From JANXQG01 sp963775975 (GTDB lineage Bacteria > Planctomycetota > Planctomycetia > Pirellulales > Thermoguttaceae): DNA of 64,000 bases. Location of the stretch: positions 1,116,001 to 1,180,000 of the forward strand of contig CAVZKX010000001.1 in NCBI GenBank assembly GCA_963775975.1, given 5' to 3'. This document shows, piece after piece, positions 35,277 through 44,112 of the stretch (positions are counted from its first letter, which is position 1; each line of letters begins with the position of its first letter). The notes beneath the pieces were generated by a model. That model was not told the origin of the DNA. It saw only the letters and a program-made list of their open reading frames with translations, and made no database searches. The translations under genes and the position numbers were made by a program.

Positions 35277-36076
35277 GGACCCTGGAGGCGGTCGATCTGG
35301 GCACGGAGTTTGTTGCTCTGGCCGCCCCGGACGGGCACTGCCAGGTCAGCGTTGCCAAGGGGCGGGTGGAAGTCAGTCTGCCTGGTGCTGCCAATTCAAA
35401 GCGGACGGTGCGGGCCGGCGAGGCCGTCCTGGTTGAGCCGGGTACGCCTTCCATCATCACGCGTATCGAGCCGGGCGATGGCACCGCGGCCTTTAAGTTC
35501 CCGACTATCGAGCCGCCTTCGGATAAAGACTTTGCCGACGCCTCGCAGAGCCACGCGAGCATTCGCGTCCTCCGCGGCAAGCCCCACGTCAACAGCGGGC
35601 CGATCGGCGCACTCCTCGACGGTCATGCACAGTCCACCGCCGACTCACCGGCCCAATCGTTTTTCTTCCCGGACAACACATCGGGCATGATACTCCTCAA
35701 TCTGGGCCGTAGCGTCAACATCCGAAAAGTGAATACCTACAGTTGGCACCGGGACCACGATCGCCCTGCCATCCGGGTTCGGGCGACCCAGAATTATCTT
35801 CTTTATGGATCGAATGATCCCGAGCCGCCAAGCGTGGACCACGGAATCGGCAACGGTTGGACGCGGATCGCGCGGGTGAACACGGACGAGTTCTTTGGCA
35901 TGCCTGAGGCTGAAGCTCGGCCCGCTCAGCAGGGAGTTTCCATTTCGGCTGGCCAGGGCTCCATCGGCCAATATCGCTATTTGCTCTGGGACGTACGGCC
36001 GACACGCTCGAACACAGAAACCGAGCCATGCACTGATAACACGTTCTATGGAGAATTCGATGTTTACGCGGAGTAG
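35000..36076 (+). CDS. FecR protein, C-terminal piece: FecR domain plus discoidin-like domain
   Basis: Continues the gene from 34527. The periplasmic FecR domain is clear: AELSAGQRLGLASGTAEIVF, GAAVRVEGPAIFEVVSD, GFAIRMRTLEAVDLGTEFV and GRVEVSLPG with RAGEAVLVEPG. After residue about 345 comes a beta-sandwich resembling an F5/8 type C (discoidin) module: HVNSGPIGALLDGHAQ, ILLNLGRSVNIRKVNTYSWH, YRYLLWDVRPT and the closing TFYGEFDVY. A carbohydrate-binding-like sensor fused to the anti-sigma regulator suggests direct detection of glycans at the cell surface. The end overlaps the DUF2961 gene by 17 bases. Confidence 0.85.
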   Translation, partial: KTCAGVARLVATTTCRWTSARTVLAPGAELSAGQRLGLASGTAEIVFHCGAAVRVEGPAIFEVVSDAEMQMDIGKASARVDTPAAKGFAIRMRTLEAVDLGTEFVALAAPDGHCQVSVAKGRVEVSLPGAANSKRTVRAGEAVLVEPGTPSIITRIEPGDGTAAFKFPTIEPPSDKDFADASQSHASIRVLRGKPHVNSGPIGALLDGHAQSTADSPAQSFFFPDNTSGMILLNLGRSVNIRKVNTYSWHRDHDRPAIRVRATQNYLLYGSNDPEPPSVDHGIGNGWTRIARVNTDEFFGMPEAEARPAQQGVSISAGQGSIGQYRYLLWDVRPTRSNTETEPCTDNTFYGEFDVYAE

Positions 36077-36551
36077 TGCGAAGAGAATACGGATGCCGAT
36101 TCGACCCACGACACCTATTCCATGCATCTGGCTTTGCTTATTGCTGCTGACGGTTCCCTCTGCGGCAATGGCCGAAGGTCCGGACGTGTCGAAGCTCAAG
36201 ACCTTCGGCACGATGGGCAAGGACATGCGGCCGCTCAAGGGCGATACTGAGGCCGAACTGTTTCGCTACCAAGGAAAAGGCTGCCTGACGCATATGTGGT
36301 TTGGCGGTGATTGGAAGGACTGCGATAAGACCCGCCTCCGCATCTACGTGGACGGCGAGGACAAGCCCTCGATCGACATGCAGCTCTTCCTGGGCCACGG
36401 CATTGGGTTTGGGGATGGTGCGGCGCCGTGGGGGACGGCGCGGATCGGGAAAACGGGCGCCGGGACTAACGTCTATAACACCTACCGGATTCCCTTCGGC
36501 AAAAACATTCGGGTGACCGCGCAGCGCGCCTACCGCGCCCGATGCGCCTAG
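36060..36551 (+). CDS. DUF2961 (GH172-family) glycosidase, N-terminal piece (frameshifted)
   Basis: ATG 36060 (alternatives 36048 and 36093) overlaps the FecR gene. Signal peptide through about residue 40 (WLCLLLLTVPSAAMA). DUF2961 motifs follow: FRYQGKGCLTHMWFGGDWKD, LRIYVDGEDKPSIDMQLFLG and NVYNTYRIPFGKNIRVTAQ. The family corresponds to CAZy GH172, with known difructose-anhydride and D-arabinofuranoside activities. The frame is lost near 36540 and the protein resumes as PDAPSFWWIIHGTENLP before 36595. Confidence 0.85.
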   Translation: MFTRSSAKRIRMPIRPTTPIPCIWLCLLLLTVPSAAMAEGPDVSKLKTFGTMGKDMRPLKGDTEAELFRYQGKGCLTHMWFGGDWKDCDKTRLRIYVDGEDKPSIDMQLFLGHGIGFGDGAAPWGTARIGKTGAGTNVYNTYRIPFGKNIRVTAQRAYRARCA

Positions 36552-36594
36552 CTTCTGGTGGATCATTCACGGCACCGAGAACCTGCCAGTCACC

Positions 36595-37098
36595 TTGGGT
36601 GGCGTCATCCTGCCTGAGGCAGCGCGACTCAAGCTCTACAAGCTGGAGGACTATACCGCCAAGCCGCTGGAAGAATTCAACCTTTGCGACGTCAAAGGCT
36701 CGGGCGCTCTGTACGAGGTGACCATGGCGGCCAAGGGATTGCGGAAGAGCGAGAACGACCATTGGAAGGACCTCAGCTACCTGGAAGCCTGCATGCGGGC
36801 CTACATCGGCGAGGCGAAGGAGCCGCTCATGCTTTCCTCAGGGTTGGAAGACTACTTCTCGGGCACCTACTATTTCAACCGCGGTCGATACGCCACGCCC
36901 GTCGCCGGCCTGACGCACTTCAAGCCCGACGAGAACGAGTTCTCGGCGTATCGATTCCACGAGGACGACCCCGTGTTCTTCCACAACGGCCTGCGTTTGA
37001 CATGCCGATGCGGAGAGAAGATCGACGGCCGGATGTTTGTCGAGGGGCCTCCGCCCCCGACGCGATACACCACCTATACCTGGCTATATCAGTGGTAA
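36595..37098 (+). CDS. DUF2961 (GH172-family) glycosidase, C-terminal piece
   Basis: Completes the gene from 36060; reading is open in this frame from about 36540. It holds the second half of the double beta-sandwich: YLEACMRAYIGEAKEPLMLS, the family signature SSGLEDYFSGTYYFNRGRY and the closing FHNGLRLTCRCGE. The Glu in SGLEDYF is a likely catalytic acid by family comparison. The full protein is about 345 residues, normal for the family. 70 bases separate it from the start of PEP-CTERM gene III. Confidence 0.83.
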   Translation: MGGVILPEAARLKLYKLEDYTAKPLEEFNLCDVKGSGALYEVTMAAKGLRKSENDHWKDLSYLEACMRAYIGEAKEPLMLSSGLEDYFSGTYYFNRGRYATPVAGLTHFKPDENEFSAYRFHEDDPVFFHNGLRLTCRCGEKIDGRMFVEGPPPPTRYTTYTWLYQW

Positions 37099-37168
37099 TC
37101 ATTTTTTCACTTTGAGCTTTATGAAGACTTTTCGCAATCACAATTTTTCAACCTTCTGGGAAGAAATC

Positions 37169-37525
37169 ATGAACGTTCGTCACATCGTTTTGGCTGCCGG
37201 CTTCGTGGCCGGTCTGGTTACCACCGTTCTCACCAATGAGGCCCGTGCAACCGATTACACCTGGGACGGCCAAGGAATCGGCGCCCTTCCGACGCCGGCG
37301 GCGCCTGGGACACTGGCGCCAATTGGTACGACGGCACGTCCGACACCTCATGGAGCGATGGCAACGGCGCCGTCTTCGGCGCGGTCGACGGCACGGCGGG
37401 CACGGTCACGATCGGAAACGTCGTCACGCCCACGAGCATCACTTTCAATCCGCCCGGCAGCGGAAGCTACACGATCGGCGGCGGCTCGATCATTTTGCCT
37501 AGCGGCTCCACGCCCATCAACGTGA
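37169..37525 (+). CDS. PATR-repeat PEP-CTERM protein III, N-terminal piece (frameshifted)
   Basis: ATG 37169 gives a signal peptide (VLAAGFVAGLVTTVLTNEAR, then ATDYTWDGQG). The ATDYTWDG start resembles gene I (ADTYTWDPDG), the usual opening of PATR proteins. The frame is lost near 37285; in the correct frame the next residues are DAGGAWDTGANWYDGTSDTS, joining the long piece at 37495. Confidence 0.75.
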   Translation: MNVRHIVLAAGFVAGLVTTVLTNEARATDYTWDGQGIGALPTPAAPGTLAPIGTTARPTPHGAMATAPSSARSTARRARSRSETSSRPRASLSIRPAAEATRSAAARSFCLAAPRPST

Positions 37526-40500
37526 ACAATACGGCGGCCACTATCGCCTCGCAATTGACCGATCCAGGAATGGGAAGCGGCGGACTGACGTTGGGCGGGA
37601 ACGGCTATTTGGCGCTTTCCGGCCCCAACACCTACAGCGGCGTCACGACGATCAGCGGCGGCACGCTCAATAGCCAAAACGGCTCCGGCGGGGCGTGGAC
37701 CAGCCTCGGCAGCGGCAGCATTGTGAACAACGGAACGCTACTCCTCAGCCTCGTGGGGGCAAACTACGGCAACGACGGTGTATTCAACCAAGTTATCTCT
37801 GGCAGCGGCACTACCGTCATTCAAGAAACCGGCGGCAGCGTCTACTGGGTCGATCTCGGGCCGAGCGCTCAGCTTTCGGCCGCGGGCGACGTAGTTGTCA
37901 ATACCGGGCTGCAAATCAACCAAGGGCCGCAGACGATTGGCGCACTTAACGGAAGCGGCTATATTTTTGACAGTGGTAGCAGCGTCACTCTGACTGTGGG
38001 AAGCAATGGTCATAGCGGCACATACTCCGGCGGCGCTTATGGCCCGATCAACCTGGTCAAGACCGGTAGCGGAATTCAAGTTCTGACCAGCGGGAATAAC
38101 CTTTCCGGGAGCACGACGGTCAGCGGCGGCACGGTTTATGCGAACCCCGGCAACAACCCTTCCAATTACGCACCATTCAGCTATACCAGCGGTATCATGG
38201 TCAACAGCGGCGCGACCTTAGAGGCCAGCGCCAACGGTCTGTTCGGTTCTGACGGTACTCAGGCGCAGCCGATTACGGTAAATGCCGGGGGAACGGCAAT
38301 CGCAGACACCGGAGCCCAGGTCACTGTCGGACTTCTCACGCTCAATGGCGGCACGTTGGCAGGCGACTATAACGGTTCGCCCTCAGGTTCTTGGCGTTTC
38401 GGCAGGGCCGCCGTCAAGCAACTGGCCGTTACCGACAACTCGACCGTGACGGCGACAGGGATTTCTATGTACAACGGTGCCACTATTAACGTGTCGTCGG
38501 GCAAGACGCTGCAATTTAACGGCACAATCGTTGATACAACTAATGGGCCGAGCTCGCTGATCACGGCCGGACCCGGCACGATAGTGCTCAATGCGGCAAA
38601 CACCTACACCGGCGCCACGACGGTCAACACCGGAACGCTCGCGCTGGGGGCCTCCAACGCGATCAGTAATGCTTCCACCATCACAGTCAACAGCTCCGGC
38701 ACGCTGGATGTCTCCGCGGCAACGGGCTACACTGTCCCCAGCGGCAAGACGATCACCGTGAACGGCGCCACCGTAGGAAGCTTGGTCGTTGCCCAGGGGG
38801 CAATCTTAACGGGCAGCGGCTCGTTGTTGGCGAACGCGGGAGGTCAGACCGCCTCGATCAACGGCCAGATCATTCCGGGCACAGACGGCTCGGGCACCCT
38901 GGCCGTGGGCAACATCGCCAACCCCATGGGCCTGCACCTCGGTAGCACTTCCGCCTACCAATGGGGCCTCAGCACCACGGCTTCCGGCCTGATCAATGTG
39001 CAAGGCACGGTGACGGACGACGTGGGCGCCACGATCCAACTCGACAATCTTGGCGGCAATCCCACGGGGCATAGTTACACGCTCCTTACTTGGACCGGCC
39101 CCGCGCCGGCTCATATTCCCTCAATTTACATCGCGTCGCCGACCGGCACCGTCCATTGGACCGGCGGCGGATCGCCGCCGCCAAACTGGGATACCGGTAA
39201 CAATTGGGATCTGTACGCCTTTTCGGGCGGGTCGATCAACATTGTCGGCTCCAGCTTTGTGCTCAGCGGAGTCATTGGGGCAAACTCGAGTCCCTACGCA
39301 ACGTCCAACGTGGTCATCGCGCCCTCCGGCGGTGGCGCGGTGACCGGGCCGGCAAGTCCTGCCACCGTCAACTCGTTGAGCCTTGGCAACGGCACCGACC
39401 ACACCAGCCTGGCCATCCAGGCAGGCGGCCCGTTGACGGTCACGACTACCGCGACACTGAATAATAATACCACCCTCTCCGGCCCCGGAACCCTCAGCGC
39501 CGCAGTCCTGAACGTCACCGCCGGAACCGCTACGTTAAGCGGCGGGATCACCGTTGCCGCGCCCATCGCGACGCTCAGCAACAACACCACCCTGATCGGG
39601 TCGGGGGTCGTGAGCACCACGAGCCTGAGTGTTCCCAGCGGCGGCACGGCCTATGTAAACGGCATCACCGTGCAGGCATCATCCGCCAGTACGTCGATCA
39701 TCAGCGGCAACTTGGCCCTGCAGGCGAACGGTCTGAAGATCGACACCAACAATCATACCGTCACGCTCGGCCAATCCCTGGGCCATGACCCTTCGGTCGG
39801 CACAGACGGCGGGCTGACAAAGCTAGGCTTGGGCACGCTCCAGTTGAACGCCACGCAGGCTTACAACGGCCCCACCGTCGTCGCCAACGGCACGCTGATG
39901 CTTGGGTCGTACGTTGGCCCCCTCAATTTCATCGGCGTCAAGTTCTCGAACAACTCCACGCAGTACAACGTGACCGGGACCGCCGGCGCGCCAGGCGGCG
40001 TGATGCCGGGCTGGAACAACGTAAACTCACAGTACGCAAACATTATTCAGAGCGCTAGTTTGGTCTCCGGCTCCGCGTCGTTGAACTACAGCAACAGCAC
40101 GTCCAGCTCCGCGGTGGTCATCTACTCTTACACCGGCGCCTTCTCTCAATACGGATTCAACAACGGCAACGCCTTCGCTGGCAATAATTCGAGCCCGGAC
40201 GCCAAGTTGATGGACTACTATTCCGCGCAGTGGAATGGCACCCTAGGGGCAACGCTTACCAACATCCCCTATCCGAACTACAGCATTTATGCCTATCTGG
40301 GTGCCAAGTATCCAACTGATTACCAGTACGGCCATTCCGCTCAGACGGTGGTTAGCGGCCCGGGTGCGACGTACTACGCGACGGCCAATGTCACCAATGA
40401 CGCAGTCAACTTCGTCGGATATCAGGCGATAACCAACACCGACTCATCGAGCTATCCCATGGGCAATTACGTTGTCTTTTCCGGCCTCAGCGGTGGGAGC

Positions 40501-41958
40501 CAGACGGTGACATGCACCACTGGCGGCTATGATCAGGAGTTTGCGGCCATCGAAGTGGTGCCCCTGCTCCCCACGCTGCCCAGCACGACAGCCTTGCAAA
40601 TGGGGAGCGGCGTCTTCGACCTCAACGGCGGGAGCCAGCAGGTGGCCTCCGTGAGCGACTATGCCGGCGGCGGCGGCAGCATCATCAACAACAACACCGC
40701 CGCCTTGGCCGTTCTGACCATCAGTCCCACGGGGACCACGACCACCTACAGTGGGTCGATCCTCAGCGTCACGGGCGGCAGCAGCGGCGATATCTCTCTG
40801 GTCCTGAACGGCGACGGCACACAGGTTCTGTCCGGCGCCAATACCTACGCCGGCGGCACGACGATCGACCTGGGCGTGCTGCAAGTCGGCAATACCTCGG
40901 CCCTCGGCGCGGGCGCCGTGGCCGTCAATGGCGGCACGTTGGATTTGGGCGGCTATGGCGTGACCGTGCCAAGCTTCAGCGGGGCGGCGGGCACCGTCAC
41001 GACCAGCGCGACCGGCCTCGCCACCCTCACGGTCAATCAAGCGGGAACGACCTCGTTCAACGGCACGATCAGCGCCGGCAGTGGAAAGTTGGCGCTCGCC
41101 ATGACGGGCGGCGGCACGTTGTATCTCAGCGGCGCCAATACCTATAGCGGCGGCACGAACATCAAGGCCGGCGTCCTGCAATTCACCCAGACGATTGCCA
41201 TGTCGCCCAGCGGCACGGTCGCTGTCTCCGGCGGGGCGGTCTTGGCGGTCAACGCGGGTGGCCCTGGCGAGTTTGACAACGGCACGTCGGGCATGGGATC
41301 GATCGGCGGACTGGTGGCCGGGACCGGCGGCCAGGGAGCGCCTGTGACCTGGGCCGCGGGCGCCATTCTGGTTATCGACCCGAGCAATGCTCCGGGCGGC
41401 CTGACCTACCCAGGTATTATCGCCGACAGCGTCAACGGCTCGCTCGGTTTGGCCAAGCTGGGCGGCAACACGCTGACGCTCACCGCCAGCAACACCTATT
41501 CTGGCGGCACGACGATTTCGGGCGGCACGCTGCAGTTGGGCACCGGCGCCGCCGGACAGGACGGCTCGCTCGCGAACACCGGCGGCGTGACCGACAACGC
41601 CGCGCTGGTCTTCGACTTAGCGGGCAGCCAGACGGCTGCTATGGGGATCAGCGGCAGCGGGTCGTTGACGATGGCAGGCAGCGGCACGCTGGTCCTCAGC
41701 GGCACGAACATCTACACCGGCGGGACGACGGTTGAGGGCGGCACGTTGATCGCTGCCAACAACGAGGCGATCGAAGACGGGAGCAACTTGTACGTCGGCA
41801 ACAACTTGTCGGCTTTTGGCGACGTGGTCCCGACGGCGGTGGTGCCATCCGCAACAATGACGGCGTTGCCGGAACCGGGTACCCTCGGCCTGCTTTCGAT
41901 CGGAGCGATTGTCGTACTGGCTGCGGCCCGGCGTCGCAGCCGGCACGGGGCACTGTAA
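37495..41958 (+). CDS. giant PATR-repeat exported PEP-CTERM protein III
   Basis: Open in the true frame from about 37291; total protein about 1595 residues. Many PATR units (TYSGVTTISGGTLNSQNGSG, TYTGATTVNTGTLALGASNA, TYSGGTNIKAGVLQFTQ, TYSGGTTISGGTLQLGTGAA). One copy of the unnamed about 190-residue module lies at about 39925-40563 (VMPGWNNVNS, PNYSIYAYLGAKYP, GNYVVFSGLSGGSQT, AAIEVVPL). The C-terminus has LPEPGTLGLL, a hydrophobic helix and RRRSR, a PEP-CTERM tag with Leu in place of the usual Val. It lies in the sigma/FecR/GH172 locus, upstream of GH31. Confidence 0.88.
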   Translation: MPSGSTPINVNNTAATIASQLTDPGMGSGGLTLGGNGYLALSGPNTYSGVTTISGGTLNSQNGSGGAWTSLGSGSIVNNGTLLLSLVGANYGNDGVFNQVISGSGTTVIQETGGSVYWVDLGPSAQLSAAGDVVVNTGLQINQGPQTIGALNGSGYIFDSGSSVTLTVGSNGHSGTYSGGAYGPINLVKTGSGIQVLTSGNNLSGSTTVSGGTVYANPGNNPSNYAPFSYTSGIMVNSGATLEASANGLFGSDGTQAQPITVNAGGTAIADTGAQVTVGLLTLNGGTLAGDYNGSPSGSWRFGRAAVKQLAVTDNSTVTATGISMYNGATINVSSGKTLQFNGTIVDTTNGPSSLITAGPGTIVLNAANTYTGATTVNTGTLALGASNAISNASTITVNSSGTLDVSAATGYTVPSGKTITVNGATVGSLVVAQGAILTGSGSLLANAGGQTASINGQIIPGTDGSGTLAVGNIANPMGLHLGSTSAYQWGLSTTASGLINVQGTVTDDVGATIQLDNLGGNPTGHSYTLLTWTGPAPAHIPSIYIASPTGTVHWTGGGSPPPNWDTGNNWDLYAFSGGSINIVGSSFVLSGVIGANSSPYATSNVVIAPSGGGAVTGPASPATVNSLSLGNGTDHTSLAIQAGGPLTVTTTATLNNNTTLSGPGTLSAAVLNVTAGTATLSGGITVAAPIATLSNNTTLIGSGVVSTTSLSVPSGGTAYVNGITVQASSASTSIISGNLALQANGLKIDTNNHTVTLGQSLGHDPSVGTDGGLTKLGLGTLQLNATQAYNGPTVVANGTLMLGSYVGPLNFIGVKFSNNSTQYNVTGTAGAPGGVMPGWNNVNSQYANIIQSASLVSGSASLNYSNSTSSSAVVIYSYTGAFSQYGFNNGNAFAGNNSSPDAKLMDYYSAQWNGTLGATLTNIPYPNYSIYAYLGAKYPTDYQYGHSAQTVVSGPGATYYATANVTNDAVNFVGYQAITNTDSSSYPMGNYVVFSGLSGGSQTVTCTTGGYDQEFAAIEVVPLLPTLPSTTALQMGSGVFDLNGGSQQVASVSDYAGGGGSIINNNTAALAVLTISPTGTTTTYSGSILSVTGGSSGDISLVLNGDGTQVLSGANTYAGGTTIDLGVLQVGNTSALGAGAVAVNGGTLDLGGYGVTVPSFSGAAGTVTTSATGLATLTVNQAGTTSFNGTISAGSGKLALAMTGGGTLYLSGANTYSGGTNIKAGVLQFTQTIAMSPSGTVAVSGGAVLAVNAGGPGEFDNGTSGMGSIGGLVAGTGGQGAPVTWAAGAILVIDPSNAPGGLTYPGIIADSVNGSLGLAKLGGNTLTLTASNTYSGGTTISGGTLQLGTGAAGQDGSLANTGGVTDNAALVFDLAGSQTAAMGISGSGSLTMAGSGTLVLSGTNIYTGGTTVEGGTLIAANNEAIEDGSNLYVGNNLSAFGDVVPTAVVPSATMTALPEPGTLGLLSIGAIVVLAAARRRSRHGAL

Positions 41959-42015
41959 ATCTCGATGGCGAGGAGACTGCCGGCGTGCGAGCTTGGACGT
42001 CGGCGGTCCCTCGCT
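41956..42015 (+). repeat. conserved 3' flank of PEP-CTERM gene III
   Basis: TAAATCTCGATGGCGAGGAG, ACTGCCGG and GCTTGGACGTCGGCGGTCCC then TCGCT; same block as after genes I and II. GGCTTTCCCGAGCTTG follows at 42035-42050. Confidence 0.8.
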
Positions 42016-42071
42016 GAACGAGTGTGAGGCGGCGGGCTTTCCCGAGCTTGGATTTGCCTGCCCCTATATGA

Positions 42072-42111
42072 CGTGCTGAGTGCTCCGTGAAGGTACGGAG
42101 CACTCGGCACG
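42072..42111 (+). terminator. strong hairpin, probable terminator after PEP-CTERM gene III
   Basis: CGTGCTGAGTGCTCCGT (42072-42088) pairs with ACGGAGCACTCGGCACG (42095-42111): a 17-bp stem with one G-T pair and a six-base loop GAAGGT. It is 113 bases after the stop. There is no U-tract, so it could also be a processing site or a mobile-element relic. Confidence 0.6.
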
Positions 42112-42297
42112 CGTCTGGCTGCCGTGGCAGAACGTACGCAAGTGGAGACGCATTCTCACCCCCGTGCCGGTTACACCCAAGGCCGGCACCCGTCGAGCGT
42201 CCCGGTCTCGACACATCGCGTTTCCTGAGCTTGCGTCTGCTACGGCGGCCGCTATATTGCGGTTACGCACCGATGGAAAACCTTCATCCAGGAAGCC
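42112..42297 (+). promoter_or_regulatory. possible promoter before the GH31 gene
   Basis: TTGCGT at 42231-42236 and TATATT at 42253-42258, 16 bases apart, 40 bases before the GTG start. The -35 hexamer is part of the recurring motif TTTCCTGAGCTTG. Assignment by eye. Confidence 0.35.
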
Positions 42298-44112
42298 GTG
42301 ACCACTTCGAATGTAAAAAGGTTCCATAACGATGCACCTTTGTTTCGCTCTTTTGTCATTGAAGTTTGCGCGATTGCGTTGCTTTGTGGCTGTATCGTCC
42401 CCGTCCACGCCACGACCCCGATCAGCATTGCTGTGACGGAAGTCGCCCCCGGCGTCTATCGCGTTCGTGCGGGAGAGCCGGAGGCACTCGTGCCGTCGAT
42501 GGTCCGCCAGCCGGCAGCCAGCGAAGGCTTGGCGGCCATGCCCCGCACGACGGAGCCGGTCTTGATCCATGGAATCAAAGTCTGGAAAATGAATCGCGGC
42601 GTGCGGATCGAATTGCCACTCAATAGCCGCGAGGTCATCTACGGCCTCGGCATGCAGTGCAAGCACCTGGAGCAGAACGGCTGGCGGCGGATGCTCTTCG
42701 CAGCCTCCGGCGATGACGACGGCAAGGGCATGAGCCATGCGCCGGTGCCCTTCTACGTCAGCACGGCCGGCTATGGCGTGCTCGTGGACAGCGCCCGCTA
42801 TCTGATGTTCTCTGTCGGAGAGAAACAGCGTGTGCGGAACTTGTCCGAGTTGGGGCAAGCCCACGGCCACCAGAAGTCTGCCACGAACCTGGCGGAACTC
42901 TACGGACCGGAGAAGCGGGATGCGACTTCGGTCTATGTCGACGTGCCGGCGGTGCGCGGCGTGGATATTTATGTCTTCGCCGGGCCGGGCATGGGGCAGG
43001 CCGTGGCCCGCTATAACCTGTACTCCGGCGGCGGCTGCCTGCCGCCTCTGTCCGCGCTGGGGCCCGGCTACATCTGCGGCACGATGCTCGACGCCAAGGC
43101 CATTTGCGCCATGGGCGAGCAGCTCAGGCGCGACCGTATTCCCATAACGTCTCTCGGCCTGGAGCCGGGCTGGCAGACGCATGCCTATTCGAGTTCCTAC
43201 AAGTGGAGCGCGGAGAAATTCCCTGCCGATTTTGCCGACACGCTTCGCCGCCAGGGCTACGACCTGAACTTGTGGTGCCAAGCGTACATCGACCCCGAGT
43301 CGCCCTTGTTCCCGCTTCTACGAGGGCGCTACGGCGATTTCGAGGTGTGGCACGGCGTGGTGCCCGATTTCGTCGACCCGGCAGTGCGCCAGACGTATGC
43401 CGACTTCCTCCGCAGGAATTTCATCCGCAAGGGGATCGCGGGCTTCAAACTCGACGAGGTCGACGGCTCGGGCAACCACGGCGGCTGCAATCAGGAATGG
43501 CAGTTTCCGGAGTTCACCGCCTTCCCCAGCGGCGCCGACGGCGACCAGATGCACAATCTGCTCGGCCGCCTCGGAGCCCAAGCGATCGGCGATGCCTTTC
43601 ACCGGGAGAACCGGCGGACTCTGGGCCTCGTCCGCGCCAGCCAGGCATGGGCGGCCCCGGTGCCGATGGCAATCTACAGCGACGAGTACGACTTTCCCGA
43701 TTACATCCGCTACAACCTCAGTGCCGGCCTCCAGGGATTGCTTTGGACGCCAGAGGTGCGCAATGCCGGCAACCAGCGCGACTGGGCCTTGCGCGTGGGC
43801 GCGGCTGCCTTCTCGGCGCGGATGCTCTACAACGGCTGGCAGTTTCCCCACTTCCCCTGGCAGCAGCCAAACCTCGCGGACAACGAGCGGAAAAAACTCC
43901 TGCCGGACGACAACCCCTACCGTAAGATCACGCAGCACTTCAACCGCCTGCGGATGATGCTCGTGCCCTATCTCTACCAGGCGTACGGCGACTATCACCG
44001 CAAGGGAATCTCGCCGGTGCGGCCGCTCGTGGCCGACTGGCCGCGGGACAGTAACACCTGGCACGTCGACGACGAGTGGATGCTGGTGCAAACTTGCTCG
44101 TTGCCCCGCTGA
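42298..44112 (+). CDS. secreted GH31 alpha-glycosidase, N-terminal piece (frameshifted)
   Basis: GTG start at 42298 followed by a signal sequence (VIEVCAIALLCGCIVPVHA). GH31 landmarks: EVIYGLGMQCKHLEQ, VPFYVSTAGYGVLVDSARY, the catalytic strand IAGFKLDEVDG with nucleophile Asp near residue 386, then LVRASQAWAAP and LWTPEVRNAG, which resembles the acid/base region. The family includes alpha-glucosidases, alpha-xylosidases and alpha-galactosidases; WTPEVR-type members are not certain in substrate. One G is missing near 44092 (WML-GANLLVAPLT expected); the rest is at 44076-45089. Total about 930 residues. Confidence 0.88.
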   Translation: MTTSNVKRFHNDAPLFRSFVIEVCAIALLCGCIVPVHATTPISIAVTEVAPGVYRVRAGEPEALVPSMVRQPAASEGLAAMPRTTEPVLIHGIKVWKMNRGVRIELPLNSREVIYGLGMQCKHLEQNGWRRMLFAASGDDDGKGMSHAPVPFYVSTAGYGVLVDSARYLMFSVGEKQRVRNLSELGQAHGHQKSATNLAELYGPEKRDATSVYVDVPAVRGVDIYVFAGPGMGQAVARYNLYSGGGCLPPLSALGPGYICGTMLDAKAICAMGEQLRRDRIPITSLGLEPGWQTHAYSSSYKWSAEKFPADFADTLRRQGYDLNLWCQAYIDPESPLFPLLRGRYGDFEVWHGVVPDFVDPAVRQTYADFLRRNFIRKGIAGFKLDEVDGSGNHGGCNQEWQFPEFTAFPSGADGDQMHNLLGRLGAQAIGDAFHRENRRTLGLVRASQAWAAPVPMAIYSDEYDFPDYIRYNLSAGLQGLLWTPEVRNAGNQRDWALRVGAAAFSARMLYNGWQFPHFPWQQPNLADNERKKLLPDDNPYRKITQHFNRLRMMLVPYLYQAYGDYHRKGISPVRPLVADWPRDSNTWHVDDEWMLVQTCSLPR

